From the NCBI RefSeq assembly GCF_000686705.1, contig NZ_KK366005.1:124001-188000 (forward strand): 64,000 nt of DNA, given 5' to 3'. This DNA is from Clostridium hydrogeniformans DSM 21757. GTDB taxonomy: Bacteria; Bacillota; Clostridia; Clostridiales; Clostridiaceae. Position numbers and translations under genes: made by a program. Below, piece by piece: positions 48,085 through 58,129 of this stretch (positions are counted from its first letter, which is position 1; each line of letters opens with the position of its first letter). The notes below the pieces were generated by a model that saw only the letters and a list, made by a program, of their open reading frames with translations, had not been told where the DNA came from and did no database searches.

Positions 48085-48714
48085 TTATTTTATTGAATCC
48101 ATTAATTCAAAGAAATATTTTGGCTCTTGAATTTTATAGACATTAAACCAAGCCTGTAATGTTTCTGATTTAAATACATCTAACACTTTTAATACTTGCA
48201 TAGTAAATTCTAATGGTGCTATTCCAGATGCAGTAATTAAGTTCTCATCTGTCACTGTCGATTCAAACTTATAATATTTTTGTCCAATATAATTAGGTAC
48301 TACCATTTTAAGATATTCTAAATCATTACTTGTATGGCTTCTAGAGTTTAACAATCCTCTCTTTGCAAGTCCTACTGTTGCTCCGCAAATAGCTGCAACT
48401 ACAGAACCTTGCATTAATGCTTTTTCAGTTTTTTCTAATATAGTATCATGGATTGATTCTGTCCATGTAAATCCACCTGGTAGAACTAGAACATCTTTAG
48501 TTTTAAGATTACATTCATCAAGAGAAGTTTCTGGTAATACTTTTAGCCCTCCCATTGTGGTAATAGGACTTTTATTATTTCCTACTGTAATTACTTGTAT
48601 AGGTTGTACCCCTTTTTTAAAATATCTTCCTGAGTTTAACTCTGCAGTTAAATAACCTATTTCCCAGTCTGACATAGTATCAAAAACATAAAGATAAACT
48701 TTTTTTGTATTCAT
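48085..48714 (-). CDS. DJ-1/PfpI-family protein
   Basis: 209 aa. The nucleophile elbow is VVAAICGATVGLAKRGLL with cysteine at about residue 110, and the glutamate site is in the DTMSDWEIGYLTAEL opening. LVLPGGFTWTES is the usual glycine turn. Relatives include Hsp31-type deglycases, proteases and regulators, so the reaction is open. The WYL regulator gene lies 97 bp upstream on the same strand, with a terminator-like hairpin between them, and may control it. Confidence 0.82.
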   Translation of the reverse strand: MNTKKVYLYVFDTMSDWEIGYLTAELNSGRYFKKGVQPIQVITVGNNKSPITTMGGLKVLPETSLDECNLKTKDVLVLPGGFTWTESIHDTILEKTEKALMQGSVVAAICGATVGLAKRGLLNSRSHTSNDLEYLKMVVPNYIGQKYYKFESTVTDENLITASGIAPLEFTMQVLKVLDVFKSETLQAWFNVYKIQEPKYFFELMDSIK

Positions 48715-48775
48715 AATATACGCTCCTTTTATATCTTATTTAAAATAACTTTGCTTTTTACTTAACTTATTATAA

Positions 48776-48812
48776 AACAACTTCACTGACAGTTTTGGTC
48801 AGTGAAGTTGTT
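48776..48812. terminator. Strong hairpin between the WYL and DJ-1 genes
   Basis: AACAACTTCACTGAC pairs exactly with GTCAGTGAAGTTGTT around AGTTTTG. It overlaps the stop codon of the WYL gene. Confidence 0.75.
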
Positions 48813-49773
48813 AAACTTTATAATATTTAATTAATCCTAGTAAAGTTTCAATAATTTTTTTCTTTAAACTTAATGGTTTAATTACTTGAATAGATTTACC
48901 ATATGGTAAAAGTAAAGATGGTACATATGTGTAAATCATTTCCTCTTCAAGTAGAAATATAGCTTGATTTGAAGTTCGCTCTTTAAGATAATGTCCTAAA
49001 AACCAATGTTGGCATAAATTATCTAATGAACTTGCCTTGCCGCCAATAACCAAATAAATAAACTTTTTATCATCTTTTACTGAACCCAATAGTTTTTCCA
49101 TAAAAAATTTACTTGCTGAAAAACCTTGTGGTCGATTAAACTTAATCTTTGTTTGGGCAATATTATAAATCCGATCCACTCTAAAACTACGGATTTCATT
49201 TCGCATATGACAAAAACCTACTATATACCACTTATTACTCCAGTAAACTAGTCCATATGGGTCAATAGTTCTACACTTTGACTGTTCTTCTTTACTTGTA
49301 TGATATTCAATTTCTATAGATAACTCATTGACTATACTATCCTCTAACTTCCTCAATACTGGCTCTATATGCGGTTTTCCAATTGAACTTATTACTTCAA
49401 CTCCTTCTAAATACTGCTTAAGCATTCTTTCCTGCTCTTGATTTGAATACATTTTTAGCTTCGATGTTGCTCTTTCTAATGCTTCATCCAAAAAATATCC
49501 TGCTTCTTTTGCAAAAATAGCTGCATGAAGTAGTGATGTTTGCTCCTCGACATCAAAAAAGAGAGGCGCTTCAATAAAATTATTCAATAAAGTGTATCCT
49601 CCATTATAACCTGTATCCGATATAATGGGTACTCCACTGGCTGAAAGTGTATCAATATAACGATAAACAGTCCTTATATTAATCTCTAACTTTTCAGATA
49701 TTTGCTTTGCAGTAACTTTTTCTCCAGATTTCAACATCCAAATAATTGCCATCATATTATCAATTTTAGCCAT
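48811..49773 (-). CDS. HTH-WYL transcriptional regulator (YafY/DeoR-like)
   Basis: 320 aa. The winged helix is at 1-60 (KVTAKQISEKLEINIRTVYR, then IDTLSASGVPI). The WYL domain (about 140-230) has TIDPYGLVYWSNKWYIVGFC and RSFRVDRI, and a C-terminal WCX extension follows. WYL domains bind ligands or nucleic acid fragments. The neighbouring DJ-1 gene is a likely target. Confidence 0.88.
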   Translation of the reverse strand: MAKIDNMMAIIWMLKSGEKVTAKQISEKLEINIRTVYRYIDTLSASGVPIISDTGYNGGYTLLNNFIEAPLFFDVEEQTSLLHAAIFAKEAGYFLDEALERATSKLKMYSNQEQERMLKQYLEGVEVISSIGKPHIEPVLRKLEDSIVNELSIEIEYHTSKEEQSKCRTIDPYGLVYWSNKWYIVGFCHMRNEIRSFRVDRIYNIAQTKIKFNRPQGFSASKFFMEKLLGSVKDDKKFIYLVIGGKASSLDNLCQHWFLGHYLKERTSNQAIFLLEEEMIYTYVPSLLLPYGKSIQVIKPLSLKKKIIETLLGLIKYYKV

Positions 49774-49892
49774 GGAATTTCACGTCCTCATTCTATACTA
49801 TAAGACTTATTAAATTTAAACTTATTATTTATAGTCTATATTCTTATTATCCGAGTTTTTATATTACTTTTATCTTTAATATCTTTGAGTAA

Positions 49893-49930
49893 AAACCTCA
49901 TTTATTTGTGGTATGGTTCTCCATATCCAA
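49893..49930 (+). repeat. R2 repeat, left half only
   Basis: AAACCTCATTTATTTGTGG then TATGGTTCTCC-ATATCC follow the well-preserved copy at 43920 closely, but the right arm and T-run are lost. Confidence 0.5.
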
Positions 49931-49975
49931 TCCTAAAATTATACATAAACAATCTATACAGCATAACTCCTTAAT

Positions 49976-50395
49976 TTACTTCTCCCCATGAACACTGCTT
50001 AATTTATCCCATGCTTCTTTATTAGCCTTTTTCAAACTAACAATTCTAAAAGTATTCCTGTCTACCACAGTTTGGAGAGTAGTTCCCTTAGCTAAAATCC
50101 TATTATCCTCTTCTCTTTTAATTATATATTGAACCCTTACTTTAACTGGAGTAAGCTCGATTATTTCAGCTTCTACCAATAACTTATCATCATATTTGGC
50201 TGCTTCTATATACTTACATTGAGTCTCTACAAGGGGAAGCATGATCCCCTCTTCCTCTAATTTTTTATAGCAAATCCCATATTCTCTAATTAAATCTTCT
50301 CTAGCTACCTCAAAATATAAATAATAGTTAGCATGATGAACCACCGCCATGGCATCAGTCTCTGCATACCTAACTGTAAGTTTTGTAATACTCAT
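49976..50395 (-). CDS. Acyl-CoA thioesterase, 4HBT/YbgC type
   Basis: 139 aa. The hot-dog fold opens with LTVRYAETDAMAVVHHANYY, where the aspartate and the HHANY motif form the YbgC active site, followed by YFEVAREDLIREYGICYKKL. It hydrolyses short acyl-CoA or hydroxybenzoyl-CoA thioesters in the cytoplasm. AGGAAGGGG lies before the ATG. Single gene. Confidence 0.88.
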   Translation of the reverse strand: MSITKLTVRYAETDAMAVVHHANYYLYFEVAREDLIREYGICYKKLEEEGIMLPLVETQCKYIEAAKYDDKLLVEAEIIELTPVKVRVQYIIKREEDNRILAKGTTLQTVVDRNTFRIVSLKKANKEAWDKLSSVHGEK

Positions 50396-50739
50396 AAAAA
50401 TTCCCCTTCCTTAATAAATCTTTTATTCTATAAATATTTTTAATCTTTAATTTTCTTATCACTTTAAATTTAAGCCATAACCCCTATAGATTTGTATAAA
50501 TAAGTATTATATAAAATAAAAATCTCATATAAGTTAAACCTACTCATTTAACTTAAACACCTATTCATTATGTAACCTGGTTATCATATAACTCTAAGTC
50601 TTATTTTCCATTAATATACCATATATAACTTCTTATATACTATAAATCCCTATAATAATCCTTCATTTATATCCATAATTATCTAATATGATCATAGAAT
50701 TACTTCTATATTCTTGTCATTCCCTTTCACATATATACA
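50396..50739. other. Intergenic stretch without a gene
   Basis: AT-rich upstream region of the thioesterase gene. No supported ORF, hairpin or shared repeat. Confidence 0.45.
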
Positions 50740-50776
50740 AAAGCTACTTAAGAAATGCTTATCCCTTAAGTAGCTT
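50740..50776. terminator. Terminator
   Basis: AAGCTACTTAAG/CTTAAGTAGCTT around a 12-nt loop, then ATTTATCTT. It lies about 125 bp past the MocR gene end. Confidence 0.6.
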
Positions 50777-50899
50777 ATTTATCTTATATAAAACTTTTAA
50801 TATTATATCTTATCTACACATTATAAATGGCTCTAAATACTTCTCATACAATTCATATTCAAGCTGTAAGAAATAAACACTCATATAAATAAATTCTTT

Positions 50900-52354
50900 T
50901 TAATTTTCTTTGAAACTTAAATTTTTAACCACATCTCCAATTATTTTTATTCCCTTTTCAATGTCTTCTTCATTTACCCTTGAGAACCCTATTCTTATAG
51001 TATCTTCTCCCTTATTATCATTAAAGAATATATCTCCTGGCATAAACACTACTCCTTTTTCATAACAATGCTTTAAAACTTCACGTCCATTGATTCCTTT
51101 AAGCTTAATGAAGATATGGAGTCCACCTTCCCCCAATATATAATCATGGGGAATATGCTTTTTCACCTGTTCTAAGGTAAAGTTGTATTTATCCTTATAA
51201 TGTTTTCTTATCTTTTTCATATACCTAGTAAAAGCTCCACTTTCCATATATTTATGAAATACTGCTTGATCTAAGAAAGAAGAGTGAATAGTTCTTCCCC
51301 TTTTAACACTTTCTAAGGTATCTATAAGTCTACTATCTGCTAATATCCATCCTATTCTAAGACCTGGAAATAGAATTTTAGAAAAGCTTCCTATATATAC
51401 TATTCCATTGCCTTTTAAGCATAGGGATGCCAATGGTGGAACATGGGTGCTTGAATATAAGAGCTCCTCATTAAACCCATCCTCGAGTATAGGAACTTTA
51501 TATTTTTCACATATTTTATATACCTGCTGTCTTTTCTCTCCCTTCATCACTATACCTGTAGGATTATGATAAGAAGGTATTAAATAAACTAACTTTGGTG
51601 ATTTTTCCTTAAGAGTCTTTTCTAGTGCTATTTCATCTATTCCATCAAAATTCATTGGAATTCCTTCTATACTTAGTCCATGAGCCTTCATTATCTTTAA
51701 GGCTGTATTATGAGTGGGATTTTCGCAGGCTATAATATCCCCTTCTTTGGTTAAGGTGCTTAATAATATATCAAAGCCTTCTGTAAACCCATTGGTTATT
51801 AAAACATCCTTACCTTCAATATTTACCCCTTTTCTTTTCATGTAATCTTTAATGTAATCTATTAATGGCTTATATCCCTTTGCATAACCATAATTTAAAA
51901 GCTTATCCCCTTCCATTGAAAACACATTTAAAAAGGACCTTTTAAATTCCTCTAGATCAAATAAACTTTCATCTGGAGAAATACTTTTAAAAGATATCAT
52001 TCCTCTTTTCCAAGGAAGCTCAGTTTTTATTATATCTAGGTCTCTACATAGATTACCGTAATCATTAATCATAGAATTCCAATCAATAGTCAAATCTCCC
52101 TTAAGAGTTTTAGCCTCAGTATCTACAAAGGTTCCTCTTCCTTTTAAGCTTTTTATAATGCCTTCACTCTCTAAATTCTCATAGGAAGTAATCACAGAGT
52201 TTCTACTTATCTTTAAAAGTTTACTTACTTCCCTAGTGGAAGGTAGTTTACTTCCTTTTTGTAGAATTCCACTTTCTATACTTTCCTTTATATGATTTTC
52301 TATTTGAACATTTATTTTCTCTTCTGAATTAACTTTAAAGGATGAAAAAATCAT
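50900..52354 (-). CDS. MocR-family regulator (GntR helix-turn-helix plus aminotransferase domain)
   Basis: 484 aa. The GntR winged helix (about 10-80) reads IKESIESGILQKGSKLPSTR, then NSVITSYENLESEGII. The fold-type I aminotransferase domain follows, with the PLP aspartate/tyrosine region in LVYLIPSYHNPTGIVMKG and the Schiff-base lysine in YIGSFSKILFPGLRIGW. MocR proteins use PLP as a sensor; PdxR and GabR are examples. The alanine racemase gene, a PLP enzyme, is 380 bp upstream on the same strand. A regulatory link is possible but not shown. Confidence 0.9.
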   Translation of the reverse strand: MIFSSFKVNSEEKINVQIENHIKESIESGILQKGSKLPSTREVSKLLKISRNSVITSYENLESEGIIKSLKGRGTFVDTEAKTLKGDLTIDWNSMINDYGNLCRDLDIIKTELPWKRGMISFKSISPDESLFDLEEFKRSFLNVFSMEGDKLLNYGYAKGYKPLIDYIKDYMKRKGVNIEGKDVLITNGFTEGFDILLSTLTKEGDIIACENPTHNTALKIMKAHGLSIEGIPMNFDGIDEIALEKTLKEKSPKLVYLIPSYHNPTGIVMKGEKRQQVYKICEKYKVPILEDGFNEELLYSSTHVPPLASLCLKGNGIVYIGSFSKILFPGLRIGWILADSRLIDTLESVKRGRTIHSSFLDQAVFHKYMESGAFTRYMKKIRKHYKDKYNFTLEQVKKHIPHDYILGEGGLHIFIKLKGINGREVLKHCYEKGVVFMPGDIFFNDNKGEDTIRIGFSRVNEEDIEKGIKIIGDVVKNLSFKEN

Positions 52355-52380
52355 CTCCCCACCTCCTTTAAATAAGTTTC

Positions 52381-52430
52381 TCTGATGGCTATAATCTTTA
52401 ACACCACCTGAAGGAAGATTCCTTCTATTA
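52381..52430 (+). repeat. R1 repeat, ends only
   Basis: TCTGATGGCTATAATCTTTA and ACACC are joined directly to ACCTGAAGGAAGATTCC and TTCTAT. The whole interior of the full copies is missing. Confidence 0.6.
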
Positions 52431-52473
52431 TAAAATATAATAATTTAATTTTTACTAGTATATTAAAGAAAAT

Positions 52474-52500
52474 AACTAGTATCTAAACTAGTTATTTTCA
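52474..52500. terminator. Perfect inverted repeat
   Basis: GAAAATAACTAGT/ACTAGTTATTTTC around a few bases. It lies between the MocR start and the racemase end and could stop transcription from either side. Confidence 0.5.
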
Positions 52501-52731
52501 AATTTCCTTATATATTATTCTATCATATATTCATTAACTCTAATCTTTAAGTACCTATACTTAATAAATTTTTTAAGAATTCCAGGCTGCAACTGAACTG
52601 AGCTCTTCATATTATAAATAAGTCTACATATATTTCATAAAAGCTTGTGCATTTAAAGAATGAAAATAATCATTAGGATTTATCTTTTATTTAAAACTTC
52701 TAATTATGAATTCTAAATTACAACCTATATA

Positions 52732-53892
52732 CTAAAAATAGTTTCTAATCTTTGTAATCTCTCCATTTTTAATATATACCCTAGGAACCCTTTGTTTAAT
52801 CATACAAATAACTTCATAGTTAACAGTTCCCATCATATCTGCTATATAGTCTGCATCAAGGTTTAAATCTCCATATTGTCCAAGAAGTATAACCTCATCA
52901 TCAACCTTTACTTCTCCTATATCTGTTACATCTATCATACATTGATCCATACATATTCTACCTACTACATTAGCAAGTTTACCATTTATTATAACTTGAA
53001 CTTTTCCACTTAAAAGCCTTGAATATCCATCTGCATAACCTATAGGAAGAGTAGCTATTATACTTTCTCTCTCTGTTTTAAAGGTTCTACCATAGCTTAT
53101 ATACATATCCTTATCTAACTTTTTAACATAAGCAACCTTAGTCTTTAATGTAAGAGCTGGCTTTAAGTCTATTTTTTTCATATCCACATCATGGGATGGA
53201 TAATATCCATATAACAATATTCCTGCCCTAACTCCATCTAAATAGGTTTCTGGTAAATCTACTATGGCTCCACTGTTAGCTGCATGCTTTATATTTATAT
53301 TTATTCCCTCAAGGGATAGCTTATTGCAAAACTCTTGTAGTTTTCTAAGCTGCTCATGGGTATATTCCTTATCCTCTTCATCAGAACTTGCAAAGTGGGT
53401 AAATATACCTTCTACTTGAAGTCCTCCTAATGAGCATATTTCTAGAACCTCTTTAAAGCTTTCTTCATTAGGTAAAAATCCTAGTCTTCCCATACCTGTA
53501 TCAATAACAATATGGATTTTTGCTTTCTTACCTCTCCTTAAAGCCTCTTCTGATAACTCTTTTGCATAGTCTAGGCTATATACAGATTGTTCTATATCAT
53601 TTTCTATTAACTCTTTTGCAAAATCTATAGGTGTATAACCTAATATCATTATAGGAGCATCTATTCCTACATGTCTAAGCTCCATAGCCTCTGTTATAAC
53701 TGCTACTGCAAGCTTTGTAGCCCCATTTTCTAATAATACTGGAGCCACATCAATAGCTCCATGACCATAAGCATCTGCCTTTATTACTGCTATTATTTCT
53801 TTATCCTTTAATAATGTCTTAACTTCCTTCATATTATGTGCTATTGCATCTAAATCTATTTCAGCCCATACTGGTCTAATGTTTGCATTCAT
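52732..53892 (-). CDS. alr: Alanine racemase
   Basis: 386 aa, full length. The PLP lysine is K38 in [11 protein letters not shown] and the second catalytic tyrosine is in [13 protein letters not shown]. The family block [16 protein letters not shown] is intact. It makes D-alanine for peptidoglycan and teichoic acids in the cytoplasm. GGTGT precedes the ATG as a modest ribosome site. Single transcript. Confidence 0.96.
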   Translation of the reverse strand: MNANIRPVWAEIDLDAIAHNMKEVKTLLKDKEIIAVIKADAYGHGAIDVAPVLLENGATKLAVAVITEAMELRHVGIDAPIMILGYTPIDFAKELIENDIEQSVYSLDYAKELSEEALRRGKKAKIHIVIDTGMGRLGFLPNEESFKEVLEICSLGGLQVEGIFTHFASSDEEDKEYTHEQLRKLQEFCNKLSLEGININIKHAANSGAIVDLPETYLDGVRAGILLYGYYPSHDVDMKKIDLKPALTLKTKVAYVKKLDKDMYISYGRTFKTERESIIATLPIGYADGYSRLLSGKVQVIINGKLANVVGRICMDQCMIDVTDIGEVKVDDEVILLGQYGDLNLDADYIADMMGTVNYEVICMIKQRVPRVYIKNGEITKIRNYF

Positions 53893-54176
53893 ATTTACAC
53901 CTCTAACTATAGTATCTACTCATAATAGTATTATACAGAAAACTATACTATAAACAAAAGAACCACTACAAGGATAAATTTATACTATAGTGGTTTAATA
54001 TAATAGGATCTTCTACTTTATAAAAATTATTTTAGCCAATATAAAGAATATATAATTAATTCTGATAGTAATAAACTTTAAATTAGAATAGTATATATAA
54101 GGAATTATTTTTCAATTAAAAAGATTAATTGTAGCTAAATCTTTTCATCATAAAGTATAAGGGAGGGATTTTATAA

Positions 54177-54461
54177 ATGAATAAAACAAGAAATGTATTA
54201 AAGTATAGGAGTGTAGCTTTATATTTTTTATTTAGTTCAATAATAGCTTTATTTTTGGGATCTCTTACAAATAGTTTAGTATTAACAATTATGGGTAGTA
54301 CCCTCCTAATAATATATATATTAATATCATTAGTATTTTGGAGGTGTCCATTTTGTAAAAAAAGATTGCCCATGAGATTTAATATTAAAAATGTTGATGA
54401 GGTAATATGTCCATATTGTAATGCAAATTTATTATATAATGAAGAAAAGAAACAACCATAG
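54177..54461 (+). CDS. Two-helix membrane protein with zinc ribbon
   Basis: 94 aa. Membrane helices are at about 13-30 and 34-54. A zinc ribbon at the C-terminus has CPFCKKRLP and CPYCNANL, 26 residues apart. GGGAGGG lies before the ATG. No named family. It is 109 bp upstream of the GNAT gene on the same strand and may share its transcript. Confidence 0.68.
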   Translation: MNKTRNVLKYRSVALYFLFSSIIALFLGSLTNSLVLTIMGSTLLIIYILISLVFWRCPFCKKRLPMRFNIKNVDEVICPYCNANLLYNEEKKQP

Positions 54462-54570
54462 ATAAGAAGATAATAAAAATGATAATATAGTTATGAAGTA
54501 CCCTTTTTAATTATTATATTGCGGCAAGATAAATATAATTTATATTAGTATATAAGAGGAGTAATAAAGA

Positions 54571-55257
54571 ATGGATAAATGGAGTAAGATAGCCTCAGTA
54601 CAAGAGGAGCTTGCAGTTAAATGGAAATGCGATCCAAATGTGTTTATTAAGTCTGAAGATAAGTTCTTTCAGATAGTTACCTTTGGTAAAAATGTAGTTA
54701 TTAAAGCACATCCATCTATATATAAATGGTGTATAGAGTCTTTTTCTAAGACCTCTAGCCAGGATATAATGGATGGGGAAAATTTATTTACTATTGAAAC
54801 AAAACTAAGAGAATTTAATAAAAAGCTTGCTGGTGAACATAATAGATACTTATATCTTGATAATAGTAAAGTTATTCATAAACCTAAGAGCTTTCAATAT
54901 AAACTCTTTGATAAAACTAATATTAATACCCTATATGCACACAAAGGTTTTGATAATGCACTAAACTACCTAAATGATGTTATTGCCTTAGGAGCATATA
55001 AAGAAAATCAGCTTGTTACCTTAGCAGGGGCTGATGATGGTATGAAAAACTTATGGCAAATTGGAATATATACCTTGTCAGAATATCGTAATAAAGGACT
55101 TGCCTCTTACCTTGTAAAAACTTTAGCTGATGAAATTGAAAGACGTGGTATGTTACCCTACTATACCACCTGGAGTGCTAATCTCGCCTCCACCTCAGTG
55201 GCTCTTAAATCTGGTTTTGTCCCAGTTTGGGTTGAATATTATTCAGTGGATATGTAG
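54571..55257 (+). CDS. GNAT acetyltransferase with extra N-terminal domain (paralogue)
   Basis: 228 aa. The N-terminal domain (VQEELAVKWKCDPNVFIKSE, IVTFGKNVVIKAHPSIYKW) and the C-terminal GNAT domain (IGIYTLSEYRNKGLASYLVK, NLASTSVALKSGFVPVWVEY) align with the 250-aa protein at 38657. Motif A has N in place of the usual G (YRNKGLAS). AGAGGAG precedes the ATG and a strong hairpin follows the stop. Confidence 0.82.
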   Translation: MDKWSKIASVQEELAVKWKCDPNVFIKSEDKFFQIVTFGKNVVIKAHPSIYKWCIESFSKTSSQDIMDGENLFTIETKLREFNKKLAGEHNRYLYLDNSKVIHKPKSFQYKLFDKTNINTLYAHKGFDNALNYLNDVIALGAYKENQLVTLAGADDGMKNLWQIGIYTLSEYRNKGLASYLVKTLADEIERRGMLPYYTTWSANLASTSVALKSGFVPVWVEYYSVDM

Positions 55258-55351
55258 CTAAAGCTATATCTATATAAGTTGCAATTTTATAACTACATTA
55301 GCTTGAATGAAGACCTATTGCCCCATTAGTTAGTGGAATATAAATTATTTT

Positions 55352-55386
55352 ATAGGAGGAAAATATAGTACTTATTTTCCTCCTAT
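55352..55386 (+). terminator. Terminator after the GNAT gene
   Basis: TAGGAGGAAAATA/TATTTTCCTCCTA around AGTACT, then TTTTATT. It can also stop the convergent gene at 55395. Confidence 0.8.
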
Positions 55387-55394
55387 TTTATTAT

Positions 55395-55799
55395 CTAACT
55401 TTTATTTTTACAATCTTCAAGTAAAAATTCACAAACCTTAACATTTATTTTTTGCCTTTGCAAACTTTTAAGTAAATATTCAGTATTAATATCTTCATCT
55501 ACTTTCAATCTTATGAAATCTTGAAATTCCTTAAAAGATGGTTTATTGTTAATCATTAATATTCTCAATTCTTCTATTCCACTATATAAGCTTCGGGTAA
55601 TTTCTAATACCTCCCCATCATCTATTCTATCTTTTAATATAGATAAAGCTTTTAATATAAGACTTGTTTGGCTTTCTGTTAGATTATGATCAATTATAAA
55701 ACTAAAAAAATCATGTTTAAAATCATCCATACTTGTAATTATTGAATGAATAAGTCTAACCTTGTACTCTAATAAATCTAACTTTTCATTTTGCTCCAT
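55395..55799 (-). CDS. DUF1878-like helical protein
   Basis: 134 aa, mainly helical. The first half (LLEYKVRLIHSIITSMDDFK, then FFSFIIDHNLTESQTSLILK) resembles the Bacillus YhaI/DUF1878 family in pattern and length; the match is by eye only. The function is unknown. A weak ribosome site (TAGGTGG) precedes the ATG. Confidence 0.6.
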   Translation of the reverse strand: MEQNEKLDLLEYKVRLIHSIITSMDDFKHDFFSFIIDHNLTESQTSLILKALSILKDRIDDGEVLEITRSLYSGIEELRILMINNKPSFKEFQDFIRLKVDEDINTEYLLKSLQRQKINVKVCEFLLEDCKNKS

Positions 55800-55953
55800 T
55801 TATATGCCACCTAACTTCTTATAATAAAATATTTGAAATGGTCCATGCTATTATTCTAGCTGTTGATTGAAAAGATTCTAATTGAAAGTATTTATCTTAA
55901 TAAATATTTTTTCTTATATTCCTATCCTTAAGATAAATAATCTTAAGGACTTA

Positions 55954-57378
55954 CTACTCACTCATAACCTTTTCTAACAATTCTTTTAATTCTAAGTTGT
56001 TAGGATTTATTTCAAGTGACTTTTTATAATTAATAATTGCTGCTTCTTTATTCTCCTGATCTAAATAAACTTCCCCAAGTCTACAGAATAGATTTGCTGA
56101 ATCCTTAAATATCTTAGTTGCCATCTCAAGGATTTTTATTGACTCCTCATATTGCCCTATCTCTAAAAGATTGCATACTATAAAATCAAACTCACCTTCA
56201 TTCAAGAAATAATCCTCCATAGAAGTATCCTTTATTTTATTATATTCCTTTAAGGCTTCCTCAAGTCCCCTCTTAAATAGCACACTATTAAGATGGTGAA
56301 CAAGAGATTTTTGCATTATATACTCTTCCTCTTCTAAAACTATATTAAGAGTACTATTAAGGAGTTCACCTGTGCCAATATAATCTGAGTTTGTCATTAT
56401 AATTGCAGCTACTCCTTTTTCAGGTACAAGTGCCAGTATACTCATAAATCCAGTATCTAATCCACTATGAGAAATAAATCTATATCCTTTATATTCTCCT
56501 AGAAACCAGGTTAATCCAACATTTGAATTTTTCTTTATCCATCCAGTTTCACTATGTTCTTTCCACATTTCTAGGTAACTATCTTCTTTTAGTATAATAG
56601 AATCCTTGAATTTACCATGATTAAGATTTGCTATGGCATAATTACAAAGTTCTACTAAATTAGAATATAGTGTGGAGCTTGGTCCATGATATCTATTATA
56701 AGGAAAAATCTCACTAACTACTGGAACATACCCTTCCCTAGCTCCTATAACGTGAGGCGTTGTTAATAAATCTTTAGAAGTTTCTGGCTTAAAGAAGGTA
56801 CTTTCACTCATGTTAAGGGGACTTAGTATATTATTTTTCATATAATCCTCAAAAGACATTCCAGACACCTTTGCTATAACATCTCCTAAAATCTCATAAG
56901 CAATATTGCTATAAGCAAATTTTTCTCCTGGACTCCACATAAGTTTTTTACCCTCAATACTTCTAACATATCTTTCTAAAGCCTCATCATCATATTGAGG
57001 CTTATCCCACTCATAGTCTTCTTCATCTGGCATCCCTGAAGTATGGCTTAATAACTGTCTTATAGTTATTTCCTTATATCTTGAGTCATCTAACTTAAAA
57101 TATGGTAAATAATCTACTAAAGCACCATCTAAATCTATCTTACCTTTTTCAGCTAGTTGCATTATTCCAATGCACACAAAAGTTTTTGATACTGATGCCA
57201 TATGAAATAATGAGTGTTCAGTAATAGGTTCTTTTGTAGAAATATTTTTCACCCCAAAGCCTTTTGTATATAGAATTTTCTTATTATAAACTACCCCTAC
57301 TGACACTCCTGGAAATGCTTCTAAATCCATATACCTTTCTATTACACTATCTAATTTTTCTATAATTTTACTATCCAT
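55954..57378 (-). CDS. Serine beta-lactamase-like hydrolase with TPR-like tail
   Basis: 474 aa. The class C/DD-peptidase-like domain has S62-x-x-K65 in HMASVSKTFVC, the tyrosine motif Y156-S-N and the third motif HSGLDTG. The C-terminal ~110 residues form helical repeats (FIVCNLLEIGQYEESIKILE, LFCRLGEVYLDQENKEAAII) like TPRs. There is no signal peptide, so it is an intracellular esterase or peptidase rather than a wall enzyme. GGGGG before the ATG. Single gene. Confidence 0.87.
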   Translation of the reverse strand: MDSKIIEKLDSVIERYMDLEAFPGVSVGVVYNKKILYTKGFGVKNISTKEPITEHSLFHMASVSKTFVCIGIMQLAEKGKIDLDGALVDYLPYFKLDDSRYKEITIRQLLSHTSGMPDEEDYEWDKPQYDDEALERYVRSIEGKKLMWSPGEKFAYSNIAYEILGDVIAKVSGMSFEDYMKNNILSPLNMSESTFFKPETSKDLLTTPHVIGAREGYVPVVSEIFPYNRYHGPSSTLYSNLVELCNYAIANLNHGKFKDSIILKEDSYLEMWKEHSETGWIKKNSNVGLTWFLGEYKGYRFISHSGLDTGFMSILALVPEKGVAAIIMTNSDYIGTGELLNSTLNIVLEEEEYIMQKSLVHHLNSVLFKRGLEEALKEYNKIKDTSMEDYFLNEGEFDFIVCNLLEIGQYEESIKILEMATKIFKDSANLFCRLGEVYLDQENKEAAIINYKKSLEINPNNLELKELLEKVMSE

Positions 57379-57545
57379 AATCTTACCCCCTATTTTTATT
57401 TCCTATTTGATAGATTAAATTAATCTGTTGTTCTAACTTAGTCTTAAAGTTGTACAAATTTGTACTTTAAAATTAAAAAGACTGCAAGAAGGCACTAACC
57501 CATCTTACAGTCTGAAAATCCTTTTCTATTCCATATTTTGTATAT
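57379..57545. other. Intergenic stretch without a gene
   Basis: Upstream region of the serine hydrolase gene. AAAAAGACTGCAAG and TTACAGTCT at 57476-57514 form a weak hairpin. No ORF is seen. Confidence 0.35.
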
Positions 57546-57630
57546 TAAATGAGTTAATCTAGGGGCGTACAAACTGTTATCCCCACCTTTAGAGGCTAGG
57601 GGTGTTACAGCTTATATCCATCAGATAAAA
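57546..57630 (-). repeat. R1 repeat, copy truncated at its 3' end
   Basis: On the minus strand TTTTATCTGATGGATATAAG, CTGTAACACC, the hairpin CCCC-GCCT/AGG-GGGG, GATAACAGTTTG and TAGATTAACTCAT are present. The last hairpin with the GGAAAGAA loop is lost. Confidence 0.7.
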
Positions 57631-58129
57631 TCTCAAACAAAATATAATAATTTTTCCCCATAATCCATCTTAAATTTAAAGGATAGATTAACCATTCCTT
57701 AAATATAGATTACAAAATTTATTATTCTATGCCTATATATTTCAAATGAATTTTAGGACTATAAATAAGATGTTACCTACCTGCTTTAAAAATAAAGTAC
57801 TCAAATAAACCTAATTATAGTTAGGTAATGTACATTATTTCTTAACTTTTTAATCAAAGTTTAACTAGCAGGTGACTATTAACATCTATTTATCCTCCTT
57901 ATAAGAATTTTATTAACACCTTATATTATACCATTATTTTATTATATTTCAATATTTTGTATAAATATAAAAGATATTAATTTTAATAAGCCTAACTATT
58001 GTATTTAAATAGGTATTATAGGGATTTTGATTCAAAACTTATCTTATGCATTACTTAAGATCTAAGTTTTTAAAGTATTTAAGTGCATGTATAAGTTAAT
58101 TTTATATTTAGGAATCCTATATAATAGTC
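57631..58129. other. Intergenic stretch without a gene
   Basis: About 500 bp of AT-rich DNA past the DUF4179 gene end. I see no ORF with a ribosome site and no strong hairpin. Confidence 0.45.
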